Assembly (NCBI GenBank): GCA_965243775.1 | Contig: CBDEWF010000135.1 | Location: 61,896 to 125,895 of the forward strand | Direction: 5' to 3' | From: Sansalvadorimonas sp965243775 | GTDB lineage: Bacteria; Pseudomonadota; Gammaproteobacteria; Pseudomonadales; Endozoicomonadaceae | DNA length: 64,000 nt | Shown here: positions 51,991 to 61,501 of the stretch, piece by piece | How the letters are laid out: every line of letters starts with the position of its first letter | Numbering within the stretch: the stretch's first letter is position 1 | Notes under the pieces: generated by a model | What the model was told of the DNA's origin: nothing | The model's database searches: none | Seen by the model: only the letters and a program-made list of their open reading frames with translations | Program-made: the position numbers and the translations under genes

Positions 51991-54411
51991 TTAGGATGGT
52001 GACCCACTGGCTCTTCCTCTTCCTCTTCCTCTTCCCCTGCTAGCTCCTCTACCTCTACCTCTACCTCTTCCCCTGCTTGTTCCTCTACCTCGGCTCTTAA
52101 CACTGTCATCCTTGTGGTTTGATGCTGTTAATGCTTCACCCTCAGTCTGTTTCTGCTTTGCTATCAATGTTGTTAGTTGATTCTCCCTCTCAGAGAGAGA
52201 AGCTTTCCTGGCCAGCTCAAGACACTTGTGTAGAAGTACATGGTAGTCTGAACGAGCAATACGGCTTGTGTGAATAAGGGCAGGGAATATGATTTCTTCC
52301 ACCAATTTCTGGTATTTTTTGAAATCATCTTCGGTAACAATTTGAAATGATTCTGGCTCAAGAAGTAGCGTGGCTGCCTCCAGTAACTGGCCCTGACTGA
52401 TAAGTTTTTTAGTTTTTTCATTAACCTTAATATTTGCTGAAGGTTTCAGAACCTTGACTGGCCCACAAGGTACTGGAAGCTTATCAGTTAATTTGGGTTC
52501 TTCCGCTTTCTTGTGGCCCTGTATAGAAGCTTCGTGTGTAGGGTAGCTTTTAATAATACCCGTTTTTTTAGTGTGAGAATCGTGTACGCTGTCCGTTTCT
52601 TGAGAACTTCTCTTAAAGCTCCTTATTTGGTCTGCTATTTGTTCTCCAAATAAATCGCACACTACTCTGTCTGATTGAGGCGGCAGCAACATAGCCAGCT
52701 TTGTTACATCACACTCTGAATAAAGCTGCATTATTTCGGCCATGAAGGTTCGATTGGCTATAGAGGGAAAGATAACCCCGTAGTTGCTATGGGTTCTTAA
52801 AAACTCCTTCAGTTTTGGTTCAGGGCTTGCCGCCTTTTTAGCCTTATCCAACATAGGGCTGATCTTGTTTTCGTAGAGAACATATCTCAGGCGTTCCAGT
52901 GTCCAGCGGCTCTTTTGGGATAACATCAAGGCATCACTGCTCCAGTCTTCTAAAATCCTAAACAGCCAGGCTGTTACGTCCGCTATATGAGTTTGTTTAT
53001 CAGGTGTATAGAGGCGCGTATCCAGCAAAAGGGCCGCTGCTACGGTTTCCAGAGATGCATCAAAAATGTCAAAACAGGTCTGGCAAAGGTTAGAATTCAA
53101 ATGGTCAGGAAATTTTTTGAGGAGTTGTGAGGTCACAATCAGGCAGGATATAGCATGACCCTCATCACGCTGTTTGAACAGAAAAGATATCGTGTTTATC
53201 TCATTGTGGAATATATATCGATTATTGGGATTTTCTGCTCTGTATAGCTTATCCCATGCTGATCCCGTAGGACCTGACTGAAGCTCTTGTACGTAAACTG
53301 TCAACCCGCTGGCAGGAAAACCTCTCACCTCAGGCCAGTGTTCTAAAAGGAATTTAATCTGGCCCTGGCAAGATTTTGCTTCCTGCCATTTCAGGTTCTG
53401 ACTGTTTTGTACGCTGCGCAGTAGATGGACTGCGAGGTGAATAGAAGGATTGTTTTTTTTAAGCTCATCGGCTAATCCATGCAATGTATGGTTTAAACCA
53501 ATGAGACAACCAGAGCGAAAAGTGATGACTCCTCTCTCATTGCAATTATCAAAAATATCCATAACAGGCAAAATGTTTTTCAGCTTGTCCAGAGCTTCCT
53601 GGTACTTATTTTCTTTCACGGCGAGATTAAATATTTCTTCACGCACTGGTGCCAATACTCTGGCTAGGGTAATTGCGATACCGTCAAGGCGTGCCTGGCT
53701 GAGAACCGGTCGCCATAGAGACATGATCTCTACCAGTTGATCACAGAGAGCCTGCCCTTGGGGCGAGATTGTATTTTTTTGCAGAGTCCGTGATTTATCC
53801 TGGATTTCGTCAATTTTTTCCTTGAGCAGGATTCCACCCACAAAATGGTATTTTTTTTCAAGATCATTTTTAAAATGGTGCTGTAACAAGACTGCTGGAA
53901 GAATCTGGATCAAAAACAGTTCAGTCATAGCTGTATCATCATGATGAGCCCTGCTAGGCTGATAATAAACCTCAAGTATTTTATCTATCACTCTATACGT
54001 AAGTTCATCAGCGACTTTGGGGAGACTTTTTTCTTCAAGGCTTAATTTGAGTCTAAAAAGGGCCAGCCAGGCTTCCCTGGGTTTTTCATCCTTTAAAGCT
54101 GTAAGAACCTCTCTGCAGATGTAATGACTGCAGGCAGACAGTCTTTTTATAGATCCAGGTTGAGACGTGAAAATATATTCCAGAGGATCTTCCTCGCTCT
54201 TCCCTCTGGCGGCGTAGCGAACAGCAGAGTGAGGCTGAGGGTTACGGCTTGCCACAGGTTTTTGAGAGGGTGAAGCGGCCTGTGAGTACAGTTTGTCTTG
54301 CTGTAAACCTCTACGGCCATGTTTGCCATTACTCGATTTGTCTGACCTGCTTCCGCGTTGCGGTGACTCTACATAATGAGAGAAATATGATTTCCTTTTA
54401 CTGTGCTCCAT
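51991..54411 (-). CDS. Unknown 806-residue protein with RG-rich tail
   Basis: I do not recognise this protein. There is no signal peptide. The first 70 residues are polar and basic (SPQRGSRSDKSSNGKHGRRG), followed by a long helical body (about 75-640) without a known motif, a linker, and a last helical part. The final 35 residues are a run of Arg-Gly pairs (GRGRGRGRGASRGRGRGRGR type), like RGG/RG boxes of eukaryotic RNA-binding proteins. Such tails in eukaryotes bind RNA and are methylated. Host-directed action is a possibility, but an internal nucleic-acid role cannot be excluded. Confidence 0.65.
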   Translation of the reverse strand: MEHSKRKSYFSHYVESPQRGSRSDKSSNGKHGRRGLQQDKLYSQAASPSQKPVASRNPQPHSAVRYAARGKSEEDPLEYIFTSQPGSIKRLSACSHYICREVLTALKDEKPREAWLALFRLKLSLEEKSLPKVADELTYRVIDKILEVYYQPSRAHHDDTAMTELFLIQILPAVLLQHHFKNDLEKKYHFVGGILLKEKIDEIQDKSRTLQKNTISPQGQALCDQLVEIMSLWRPVLSQARLDGIAITLARVLAPVREEIFNLAVKENKYQEALDKLKNILPVMDIFDNCNERGVITFRSGCLIGLNHTLHGLADELKKNNPSIHLAVHLLRSVQNSQNLKWQEAKSCQGQIKFLLEHWPEVRGFPASGLTVYVQELQSGPTGSAWDKLYRAENPNNRYIFHNEINTISFLFKQRDEGHAISCLIVTSQLLKKFPDHLNSNLCQTCFDIFDASLETVAAALLLDTRLYTPDKQTHIADVTAWLFRILEDWSSDALMLSQKSRWTLERLRYVLYENKISPMLDKAKKAASPEPKLKEFLRTHSNYGVIFPSIANRTFMAEIMQLYSECDVTKLAMLLPPQSDRVVCDLFGEQIADQIRSFKRSSQETDSVHDSHTKKTGIIKSYPTHEASIQGHKKAEEPKLTDKLPVPCGPVKVLKPSANIKVNEKTKKLISQGQLLEAATLLLEPESFQIVTEDDFKKYQKLVEEIIFPALIHTSRIARSDYHVLLHKCLELARKASLSERENQLTTLIAKQKQTEGEALTASNHKDDSVKSRGRGTSRGRGRGRGRGASRGRGRGRGRASGSPS

Positions 54412-54721
54412 TTCTTACACACTACCATCATCGAAAAAAGATGACATGTTAGACATGTTGAGGTAAGGATAATTTCATAAAGGCATGACAAAGGTGTTAG
54501 TGAGGGGCGGATCATGCACTTGATAGAAATTAAGCTGTATTTTTTCTTGGATATTCTATTAAGTACCCGGACGCATGAAATCATATATTTCTGACTCAAT
54601 CTCCAGGCCGCTCAGCCGTGCCGCAGCTCCGGTCACATAGCGGGCTATGCTCCCTGCGCTGCAACCCAACTGAGCAACCTGTTTATTGGCCAGAAATATG
54701 CGATTCCATATGCCCGGGTAC
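54412..54721. other. Non-coding stretch with GC-rich block
   Basis: AT-rich up to about 54600, probably carrying the promoter of the 806-residue gene. From about 54600 to 54700 a GC-rich block (CCGGTCACATAGCGGGCTATG...) with a small palindrome CATAGCGGGCTATG stands out. It may be a repeat of the genome; I cannot identify it. It overlaps no credible gene. Confidence 0.35.
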
Positions 54722-56089
54722 TTATCTTTTTCTCATTCCCAAGAAAAATAGAATCAACAAAGTGCTCCCGTTTACCAGTATACTCACCGTTAAAGCCGCT
54801 GATAACCATGTCTGGTCAGAAACCAATGTTTTCCAAATCAGCAGGGTAGAGACACCAGTAAAAAAAGGGAGATAAAAGAAAGTTACAGGCAGCTTTCTGC
54901 AGAACAGAATCACAAGTAACTGTGGCAGAAGAGTTGGCCCCCACAGTTCATAACAAGCCAGCAGGATATTCAGAATATCATTGGTACCATAAGCAATCAG
55001 TATTGCTAAAAAGCCGATCAATAAAGTACACCACCGCCCGGCCCATAATTTCTGCGTTTCGTTTAAACAATGTGACCGTGTAGCAAGTACATCATTTACA
55101 CAGGCAACTGCTGCGGTATTGAGATAACTGTCACAGGATGACATAACAGCCGCAAGGAGACCTATCAGCATCAGGACTTTCAGTGGCTCGGGAATATTCT
55201 CCACCAGGATCAGGAAGGTATTTTCAGCAGGTTGTCCGCTATCCAGCAGGGAAGCGATATGCCCGATCCCTCCCGCCATGGTAATAACAAACAAGACGCC
55301 TAAAGCCGTAACCAGCAGTGCCAGTCTTGCCTGACAACAGGTTCTTGCCATCGCTATGCGCTGAACTGAAACAGGAATTAATGCATCACCCAGAAAGAAC
55401 CATATAAATAGAAACAGAAGCTTCAGAAGAGAAAAGCGTTCAGGAATGGAAGCAATATCCTCATGGATAGTTTTTATTAGAATCTCTTTACCACCGGTGG
55501 CTTCAATTCCCCATAGAATTAGAAATACCAATGCAGAGAACAGCAATATTGCCTGAATGACATCTGTTCGGACAACAGACCTGACACCGCCAAGGCAGCT
55601 GTAAACAATAACAATACCCGAGAGAAAAAAGCCGATTTCAACCTGCCATCTGGGCAGTAAAAGACTCGCTACCCGCACCATGGCAACAACCTGGGCACTG
55701 ATAATGCCTATACAGAAAGCCACCCAGATCAGCCCAGACAGGCATTGGACACGGAGACTGCCATAGCCCTTGCCAATTACCTCTCCAGACGAAAGACAGT
55801 GACGCCACTGATAGACTCTTGGGGCCAGCCATGCACTCAATAGCAACTGAGCAACAAAACCAAGACTCGCCAGTGTGTAAAAACATCCTGATGTATAGGC
55901 TTTTTCCGCAATACCCATAATATTTCCGGCACCAATTCCACTGGCAAGAATGGTGGCATAGAGAGTAAAAGTGCCAAATGCTCCCCTGTCTAAAGCAAAT
56001 ACTGAGAATTGTTTTATTGATCGAAAGTGAATAAGGCTGATGGTTAAGAAAGTCAGGGAAAATGCCGCAAGAATCCAGATCGCCGCCAT
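54722..56089 (-). CDS. Sodium/solute symporter family protein
   Basis: A 455-residue inner-membrane transporter of the SSS family (PutP/SglT-like), driving uptake of a solute with Na+. Thirteen or so hydrophobic segments are visible. The GIGAGNIMGIAEKAY segment near residue 52 and SCLGGVRSVVRTDVIQ near 165 match the family, and AAVMSSCDSYLNTAAVA is the TM9 region with Ser/Thr residues for Na+. Length is in the range of the family. The substrate cannot be told. Confidence 0.88.
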   Translation of the reverse strand: MAAIWILAAFSLTFLTISLIHFRSIKQFSVFALDRGAFGTFTLYATILASGIGAGNIMGIAEKAYTSGCFYTLASLGFVAQLLLSAWLAPRVYQWRHCLSSGEVIGKGYGSLRVQCLSGLIWVAFCIGIISAQVVAMVRVASLLLPRWQVEIGFFLSGIVIVYSCLGGVRSVVRTDVIQAILLFSALVFLILWGIEATGGKEILIKTIHEDIASIPERFSLLKLLFLFIWFFLGDALIPVSVQRIAMARTCCQARLALLVTALGVLFVITMAGGIGHIASLLDSGQPAENTFLILVENIPEPLKVLMLIGLLAAVMSSCDSYLNTAAVACVNDVLATRSHCLNETQKLWAGRWCTLLIGFLAILIAYGTNDILNILLACYELWGPTLLPQLLVILFCRKLPVTFFYLPFFTGVSTLLIWKTLVSDQTWLSAALTVSILVNGSTLLILFFLGMRKR

Positions 56090-56188
56090 TTGCCCGCCTT
56101 GATTTGAGATAGGGGCACAGTGAATCAGTGCGGGGGCAGTATAGCTTGCCTGGGTTGCAGCACTACCGTCTACGAGATGCTTACAGGA

Positions 56189-56278
56189 TTAGCCAGCTTC
56201 AAATCTGGTACGGATGCCGCCGTTGTTCATTACGGCAAAATCAGCCCCGGTTTTGGACATGAACGCTTTGTTTAACAG
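56189..56278 (-). pseudogene. C-terminal scrap of a 5'-nucleotidase (UshA-like)
   Basis: On the minus strand a frame of about 29 codons reads KAFMSKTGADFAVMNNGGIR followed by TRFEAG and a stop. The DFAVMNNGGIR block matches the C-terminal domain of 5'-nucleotidases, where NGGIR binds the nucleotide. The gene is cut by the IS1 remnant on its upstream side. Confidence 0.5.
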
Positions 56279-56279
56279 A

Positions 56280-57063
56280 GTGGTAATGAATCAGAAATGT
56301 TGGTAGTAGTTTCTTGAGATGAATTCTCCGATAACCTTATCGTGTATCTCCACTGACCGGGAAAAGCAGATTGTTTTTCGCATGAGCCGTTTCAGTCGTA
56401 TTCTGAGAGTCAGGTTATTGCGCTCAATCCTCTGAGTTAACTTTTTGCTGATGACATGTATCTTCTGTGGCAAGTGGTCAGAGTAAGGCTTCCAGTTATC
56501 TGTACAGTAGAGCTTGAACTTGTGAGGAGACAAACGCTTTAGAAGCTTTTGGAGCGTCTTGGTCACCGCGACCAAAAGCATGGGCTATGATTCGTTTGAA
56601 ACGTGGCTCCCAAGCATAGAAAAGCCAACGTTGGTTTTTCTTGTTGCCCACAAAAGGCCACTGTTCATCCATTTCGCAGAGTATTTCAACCTCAGCATTC
56701 TCAAATGGAAGCTGGGTTACCGTGTCAGGCGATAGTTTTTTAAGTGGGCACCCACAGTGGTTGGGCTGATCTCAAGTACGCGGCCAATATTACGCATACC
56801 AGAACCATTCATAGTCATTGATATGATGCGCTCGTGAGTGCCTGGCTGATTACCGTTATACCTGCAGGCAAGTTGAAGCTCTTTTTACAGTGGCGGCAGA
56901 GGTAGCGTTGGTGACCTGTTGCAGCTTTACCATTTTTGACAACCCCATCAACCTGTTGGCACTGGATACAGGAAACTTCAACTACAACCATGAACGCACT
57001 CGAAAAAATGCGGGAATATAGCAAACCCACTCGATCATTCTGATAGCTTCTTAGAAGCTGCAT
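56280..57063 (-). pseudogene. IS1-family transposase remnant
   Basis: InsA and InsB parts of an IS1 transposase are present in separate broken frames. InsA (57063-56815): VEVSCIQCQQVDGVVKNGKA and GHQRYLCRHCKKSFNL, two Cys pairs of the zinc finger. InsB (56581-56291): LHVISK-like PQKIHVISKKLTQRIERNN and FSRSVEIHDKVIGEF. Several frame changes lie between. IS1 normally uses one frameshift between InsA and InsB, but more are needed here, so the element is likely decayed. Ends are not clearly seen. Confidence 0.75.
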
Positions 57064-57157
57064 CGAAATCAGGGTATTAGAGTGGTTATCGTACCAGCGA
57101 GCTGCTAGCGTGAATAAATGACAACCCCTTAACTATTAACTTTGTTGAGAGTAAGAA

Positions 57158-58441
57158 ATGGATTTCAGAAAATGCGCCGGCATCCCCATTGCACTAACCA
57201 TTTTCATGGGCTCACTAATCAGTTCAGCCTATGTGAATGCACAAGGTACACAGACCCCTCCGCCCAGTCCAGGTGATGGAAATCAGAATCAAGTGCCAGG
57301 AGGCGGGGGAGTGGGTGGAGGTTCTGTCCAGCAGGGTTCTGCTGCGCAGTTAATCAGACAGGCAGGAGCCTCAGAGTCTCAGCAATCCACCATTAATAGC
57401 CTGCAGCAGGAAGTTCTTACGAATCTGCCGACCACAGATCCGGTTTACCAGCTTTACAATGATGCCAGTGGAGATGCGGAAAAATTGGAACAGTTGGCCC
57501 GGGATCTGCAACCAGAAAGGGCTGGATCAGATGTCGCCAATGTATCAACTATCCAGTCTGCTACCTTCGGCAATATCAGTAACCGTACAGCCTCGGTTCG
57601 AGCCGGTGTCGGTACGGGTGATATGTTTGTGAAAGAGCGGGTCTGGGCGCAGCTTATGCACAGTAAGGCTACTCAGGCTCGCATAAATGATATTGATGGC
57701 TTTAACTCCCATACCAGCGGTTTAACCGTAGGCGTTGATGGGGAATGGAATGCCAACTGGGTATTGGGCACAGCCCTGACATATGCACAGGGAAAAACAA
57801 ACAGCAAAGATACTTCAAACAATACAAAAACAAAAAGTTACCTTGGCTCTGTTTACGGCAGCTGGCAGAAAGGACTCTGGTATGCTGATGTGATGGTCAG
57901 TGCAGGGCGTAGTAATAATGAAGGTGAACGTTTAAACGCTCTGGTTCAATCTGATTATGATGCTGACCAGTATGCCTTGCGCCTTGGAGTGGGCCATATC
58001 CTGTGGCTGGAATCCCATAATATTGGTATACAGCCTTCACTGACATTCAACTATGGGCGTGTTGATATTGAGTCCTATCAGGAAGAAGGCTCTGCAGCTT
58101 TGGAGATTGAGGCCCAGCGTTATGAAGTGATCGAGATGGGGGTGGGCGTGAAAGCTACCAAGAGCTTTGAGCTCAACAATGGGATCGTGGACTTTTCTCT
58201 CTATATGAATGGCTGGCATGACTTTGCTGAAGATCAGGTGAAAACTGACAGCCGTTTCGTCACGGGCAGTACAATTATTACGACCACAGGTGCCGACCCG
58301 GAAAGTACAACATGGCAGGCTGGTCTGGGGGTTGAGCATCAGGTTACTAATCAGTTGGTGCTGTCTATCAACCATGACAGGCTTGAGAAAAAGAATTTCA
58401 AAGCGCACACCACGCTGGCCAAGGTTCGCTATGATTTTTAG
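57158..58441 (+). CDS. Autotransporter beta-barrel protein with short passenger
   Basis: A 427-residue outer-membrane protein. A signal peptide (LTIFMGSLISSAYVNAQG, cleavage near 29) is followed by a Pro/Gly-rich segment and a helical stretch (about 60-145). From about 155 the autotransporter barrel begins (FVKERVWAQLMHSKATQ, SHTSGLTVGVDGEWNANWVLG), with alternating beta strands ending in the Phe of VRYDF. A normal passenger is several hundred residues; here it is only about 120. It may display the short helical piece or act as a porin-like barrel. The end F is needed for BAM insertion. Confidence 0.85.
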   Translation: MDFRKCAGIPIALTIFMGSLISSAYVNAQGTQTPPPSPGDGNQNQVPGGGGVGGGSVQQGSAAQLIRQAGASESQQSTINSLQQEVLTNLPTTDPVYQLYNDASGDAEKLEQLARDLQPERAGSDVANVSTIQSATFGNISNRTASVRAGVGTGDMFVKERVWAQLMHSKATQARINDIDGFNSHTSGLTVGVDGEWNANWVLGTALTYAQGKTNSKDTSNNTKTKSYLGSVYGSWQKGLWYADVMVSAGRSNNEGERLNALVQSDYDADQYALRLGVGHILWLESHNIGIQPSLTFNYGRVDIESYQEEGSAALEIEAQRYEVIEMGVGVKATKSFELNNGIVDFSLYMNGWHDFAEDQVKTDSRFVTGSTIITTTGADPESTTWQAGLGVEHQVTNQLVLSINHDRLEKKNFKAHTTLAKVRYDF

Positions 58442-58538
58442 CCAGTTACGTGGACAATAGCAGAGTCAAACACCCATGGTCGGGGATAACGGTTATTGTT
58501 AGTGGTCCATTCCGAGAATGGGCCACTGGTACATATCT

Positions 58539-59009
58539 ATGTTGAGGATTGTGAATAGCATCAAGTTTGCCGTCTGCACCGTCATTCTCCTTCTGGCTGG
58601 TTGTAGCGGCCTGGGAACAGAACGATACAGCTGCAGTTTTTCTGGTAAGCCGACAGTCATCTTCTCATTTAGTGAGCTTGATCACTCAGTTTCTTTAGGT
58701 GGGGTAAGCTTTTATGAACGCGAATCCTGGACGCGGAAGATCAGCATTTCAGATGAATTCGTCTCCTTGTCTTACGTTCAGGGGATGGCAACTCAAACAG
58801 ATGGTGGAGTCTATGTTGGCTTCAAGGATATCAATCATTACCAGTTCAACCGGTTAACGAATGCACTCACTATAGAAACTAAGCTCGATAGCATCCAGAC
58901 TGGTCCTGCAAACTGGACACACCCTTCGAGGCTGGATGTTGGACTGTGCCAAGGAATGAGCGATCTTTCATATTGGTCCATGTTCCTGGCTGCCCTCATG
59001 GAGATGTAA
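58539..59009 (+). CDS. Unknown lipoprotein
   Basis: A 156-residue small protein. I choose ATG 58539 (MLRIVNSIKFAVCTVILLLAG) because it gives a proper signal with lipobox LAGC; the frame has an upstream ATG seven codons earlier. The mature part has no domain I recognise, with several Cys residues and a beta-rich pattern. It sits after the autotransporter and before a coiled-coil exported protein. Confidence 0.65.
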   Translation: MLRIVNSIKFAVCTVILLLAGCSGLGTERYSCSFSGKPTVIFSFSELDHSVSLGGVSFYERESWTRKISISDEFVSLSYVQGMATQTDGGVYVGFKDINHYQFNRLTNALTIETKLDSIQTGPANWTHPSRLDVGLCQGMSDLSYWSMFLAALMEM

Positions 59010-59078
59010 ACTGGTTTCAGGTTTTAAAATTATCTGGTTATGGTGCCAGAGACGTTGCCCCATTTTTATTTGATGATT

Positions 59079-59120
59079 TTCTACTAAAATTTCCATCACT
59101 CTTTATTATGAGGGTGTAGG
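59079..59120 (+). promoter_or_regulatory. Leader conserved with the region at 62504-62547
   Basis: The 42 bases before the TTG start of the first coiled-coil gene align with the 44 bases before the second (62504-62547). A TAAAAT hexamer at 59085-59090 matches TAGAAT at 62510-62515 as a possible -10 element, and TGAGGGTGTAGG / TGAGGGGGAGTAGG is a shared ribosome site region. Confidence 0.5.
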
Positions 59121-60401
59121 TTGGAAAACTCTTTCTGGAAATTTTTCCAAAGGCTCTTACAGTTCACTGTCTTTGTTTGCCTGCTAGGATATCAGCAGGT
59201 GTGTGCAGCAGGGAGAACAAAGCCTCCCAGTAAGGTTTTTGAACACCTTGGAACCGGTCATCTCTCTACAGAGACTCTGGTGTCCAAACTGGAGAGTCAG
59301 GCCAAAGACATTTTGACTGGAGTCCCTTCATCCAAGAAGGAGGTCGAAAAGCGCATTAGATATCTCCGGGAACTGGGGTTTCGTAAGTTAAAAACGCATT
59401 CCACAAAGATCGAAAAAAAAGACTGGATGCCAATAGCTGATTGGGGTGCTATTGCCTACTTAAGGGGAGCGGATAAAAATTTCGATGATAGTTCAGAAAC
59501 TGATCACCAAATTCCTCCTGATACAGCTACTACAAGCCCCATCATAACCCCACCTGATAGTGCAAAAGATTACTACCGATTAATGTCTCTGGTGTTTGAT
59601 TCCTGGCAGTTTCTTAACAGCCATGATCCAGAATACCTAACCAATCCTGATACACAGACCATGATAGACAATCAGCTTTCTCCCAGTCATCTTTTAGCCG
59701 GTGATATTGTCTCGGCTTTCAAAGGTGACCCTTCATTTTCAGAACACAACTACAACTACAACTACAACTACAACTACATTGTTGAGCTGTGGTATCGTAT
59801 TCTAATTATTATTTGGCTTGATACTTTGGCAGGTAGTTTTTCTGGAGACAAATGGGTAAACCCTTTCTGCTGGCGCAAGAGGATTTCTGACGTCATTATT
59901 AACGGAAATGGCAGTGAGGCAAGTATAAATTTCCAAGAATCTATAAATTTAGTATTGATAAAAAACCTGCAAAACATAAACGCTAAATTCAAATGGCAGT
60001 GTGAGCAGATGAAAATATTACAAAACCGCCTTGAGATTCAAGAAAAAACTACCAGAAGGTGGGAAGAGCAATTGAAAGAGGCAAACGGGCAAAAGGCTGA
60101 AATTCAGCAGTTAAAACAGCAGATTACAGAGCTAAAGGATAGTCGGGTTACTATAGTATCAAAACGGCATCAGAGAGGCGGATCTGTTGCGTCCTCCAGG
60201 AAGACTGCGCCAGCCACACCTCCTGAGCTCCTCCACCTACAAGAACCAATTTTGACAACCCCGGTAGTCCAGCAGCCATCACAGCAACTTTTGGTTCAGG
60301 AAACAGCTGCCTACAGCAATCCGATATTTTTGATACAAGATCAGGATGGAACTATAAAATTTCTTCCTCCTCCTCCAATACTACATAAAGGAAATAATTA
60401 G
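59121..60401 (+). CDS. Exported coiled-coil protein, paralogue A
   Basis: A 426-residue protein with TTG start (MENSFWKFF). A signal peptide (LLQFTVFVCLLGYQQVCAAG) is clear. Residues 40-110 share motifs with the partial gene at 62548: EHLGxG, TLVSxLExQA, LGFRKL, DWMPIxDW. Further on, ELWYRIL-IWLD and a coiled coil (about 275-335) are shared. A hexanucleotide repeat codes for an Asn-Tyr run (residues about 210-219). The tail (Pro/Gln/Thr-rich, 340-426) differs. Function unknown. Start choice follows the conserved leader and the paralogue. Confidence 0.75.
   Translation: MENSFWKFFQRLLQFTVFVCLLGYQQVCAAGRTKPPSKVFEHLGTGHLSTETLVSKLESQAKDILTGVPSSKKEVEKRIRYLRELGFRKLKTHSTKIEKKDWMPIADWGAIAYLRGADKNFDDSSETDHQIPPDTATTSPIITPPDSAKDYYRLMSLVFDSWQFLNSHDPEYLTNPDTQTMIDNQLSPSHLLAGDIVSAFKGDPSFSEHNYNYNYNYNYIVELWYRILIIIWLDTLAGSFSGDKWVNPFCWRKRISDVIINGNGSEASINFQESINLVLIKNLQNINAKFKWQCEQMKILQNRLEIQEKTTRRWEEQLKEANGQKAEIQQLKQQITELKDSRVTIVSKRHQRGGSVASSRKTAPATPPELLHLQEPILTTPVVQQPSQQLLVQETAAYSNPIFLIQDQDGTIKFLPPPPILHKGNN
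59747..59778 (+). repeat. Hexanucleotide repeat (AACTAC), about five copies
   Basis: A run of CAACTA units inside paralogue A gives an Asn-Tyr repeat. Gain or loss of a unit keeps the frame, so it would change length only, without switching the gene off. Confidence 0.85.
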
Positions 60402-60618
60402 TTTTTTTCACAAGTATAATCATCAGCAATGGGGTTGCCTCCACTGTATAAAATATACTGACGCGATTGCGTTGTCTCAAGATAGGTAGTGGATTTTCCC
60501 TTCCAACTGTTTCAATAAACAGAACGATCAGTCGTAATATCGTGATTCTTTAACCTGCAGCTATTCAATATATTCATCTCCTTGAGGATATTGTGACAAC
60601 CATGAGGTTGATAAAGAG
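60402..60618. other. Intergenic stretch before the purine nucleoside phosphorylase gene
   Basis: About 215 bases, AT-rich. It should hold the promoter of the downstream gene, but I see no clear -35/-10 pair. No small gene is evident. Confidence 0.3.
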
Positions 60619-61440
60619 ATGGATGCTCCCAAAAATGCAGTCGCTACGATTCTGAAACACAATCCATGGTTCCGGCCCAGGGCCGCTTTTATCCTGGGTT
60701 CCGGGCTGGGTGTGATTGCCGATGAACTTGAAGACAAAATTGAAATTCCCTATGAAGACCTGGAGGGTTTTCCTGTCAGCTCCGTAGAAGGCCATTCTGG
60801 CACTTTAGTAATGGGCCTGCTGAATAGTATTGAAGTTGTCTGCATGAAAGGGCGTGGCCATTTTTATGAACACAGAACCATGAAGGTTATGACAACGCCT
60901 GTTCGGACGTTCAAGCTGCTGGGCTGTGAGTTGATGTTTACCACCAATGCTGCCGGTTCATTGAATCCTGAACGGATTAAAGTCGGTTCCGTGGTTGCTT
61001 TTCATGACCATATCAACACCATGCCGGAATCCCCTATGTGTGGCAAGAATGATGAGGAATATGGTCCCCGCTTCTTTAGTCTGGCCAACGCCTATGATAA
61101 GCAGCTTCGGGAAGAACTGCTTGGTGTCGCCAGGGAAAATGATATTGCTGTTGAGACGGGGATTTTTGTCTCCTATCCAGGTCCTAATTTCGAGACAGCA
61201 GCCGAAATCCGCATGATGCAGATAATGGGGGGCGATGTTGTAGGCATGTCCATCGTTCCGGAAATCATTCCTGCCGCCCACTGCAGTCTTCCTGCACTGG
61301 CCTTAGGCGCTATCACCAACATGGCGGAAGGACTGGGAGATACCCGGTTGTCCCATGAGCAGACCCTTGAGTGTGCAAAGCTGGCCCAACCCAAAATGAT
61401 CAAACTTATTCATGCCTTTATGGATAACCACTTCAAATAA
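60619..61440 (+). CDS. Purine nucleoside phosphorylase (class I, XapA-like)
   Basis: A 273-residue enzyme that cleaves purine nucleosides with phosphate to base and ribose-1-phosphate, for salvage. FILGSGLGVIADEL and GHSGTLVMG are phosphate-binding blocks, KGRGHFYEH carries the active-site His, TTNAAGSLNPE and YPGPNFETAAEIRMMQIMGGDVVGMS (in two family blocks, YPGPNFETAAE and GGDVVGMSIVPEI) form the nucleoside site, and AITNMAEGLGD ends it. XapA and mammalian PNP are the nearest types. It is convergent with a LysR gene. Confidence 0.92.
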   Translation: MDAPKNAVATILKHNPWFRPRAAFILGSGLGVIADELEDKIEIPYEDLEGFPVSSVEGHSGTLVMGLLNSIEVVCMKGRGHFYEHRTMKVMTTPVRTFKLLGCELMFTTNAAGSLNPERIKVGSVVAFHDHINTMPESPMCGKNDEEYGPRFFSLANAYDKQLREELLGVARENDIAVETGIFVSYPGPNFETAAEIRMMQIMGGDVVGMSIVPEIIPAAHCSLPALALGAITNMAEGLGDTRLSHEQTLECAKLAQPKMIKLIHAFMDNHFK

Positions 61441-61501
61441 TCAATATCGGCCCTGTAGTTATGATCTGCCGCAGGGCGAATCCTGCATAGTTGGCAATCA
61501 G

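Noticed and set aside
54618..54875. 85-codon ORF overlapping the symporter end
   Set aside because: Half of it is antisense to the symporter gene and the rest lies in a GC-rich repeat-like block; no ribosome site or family match.
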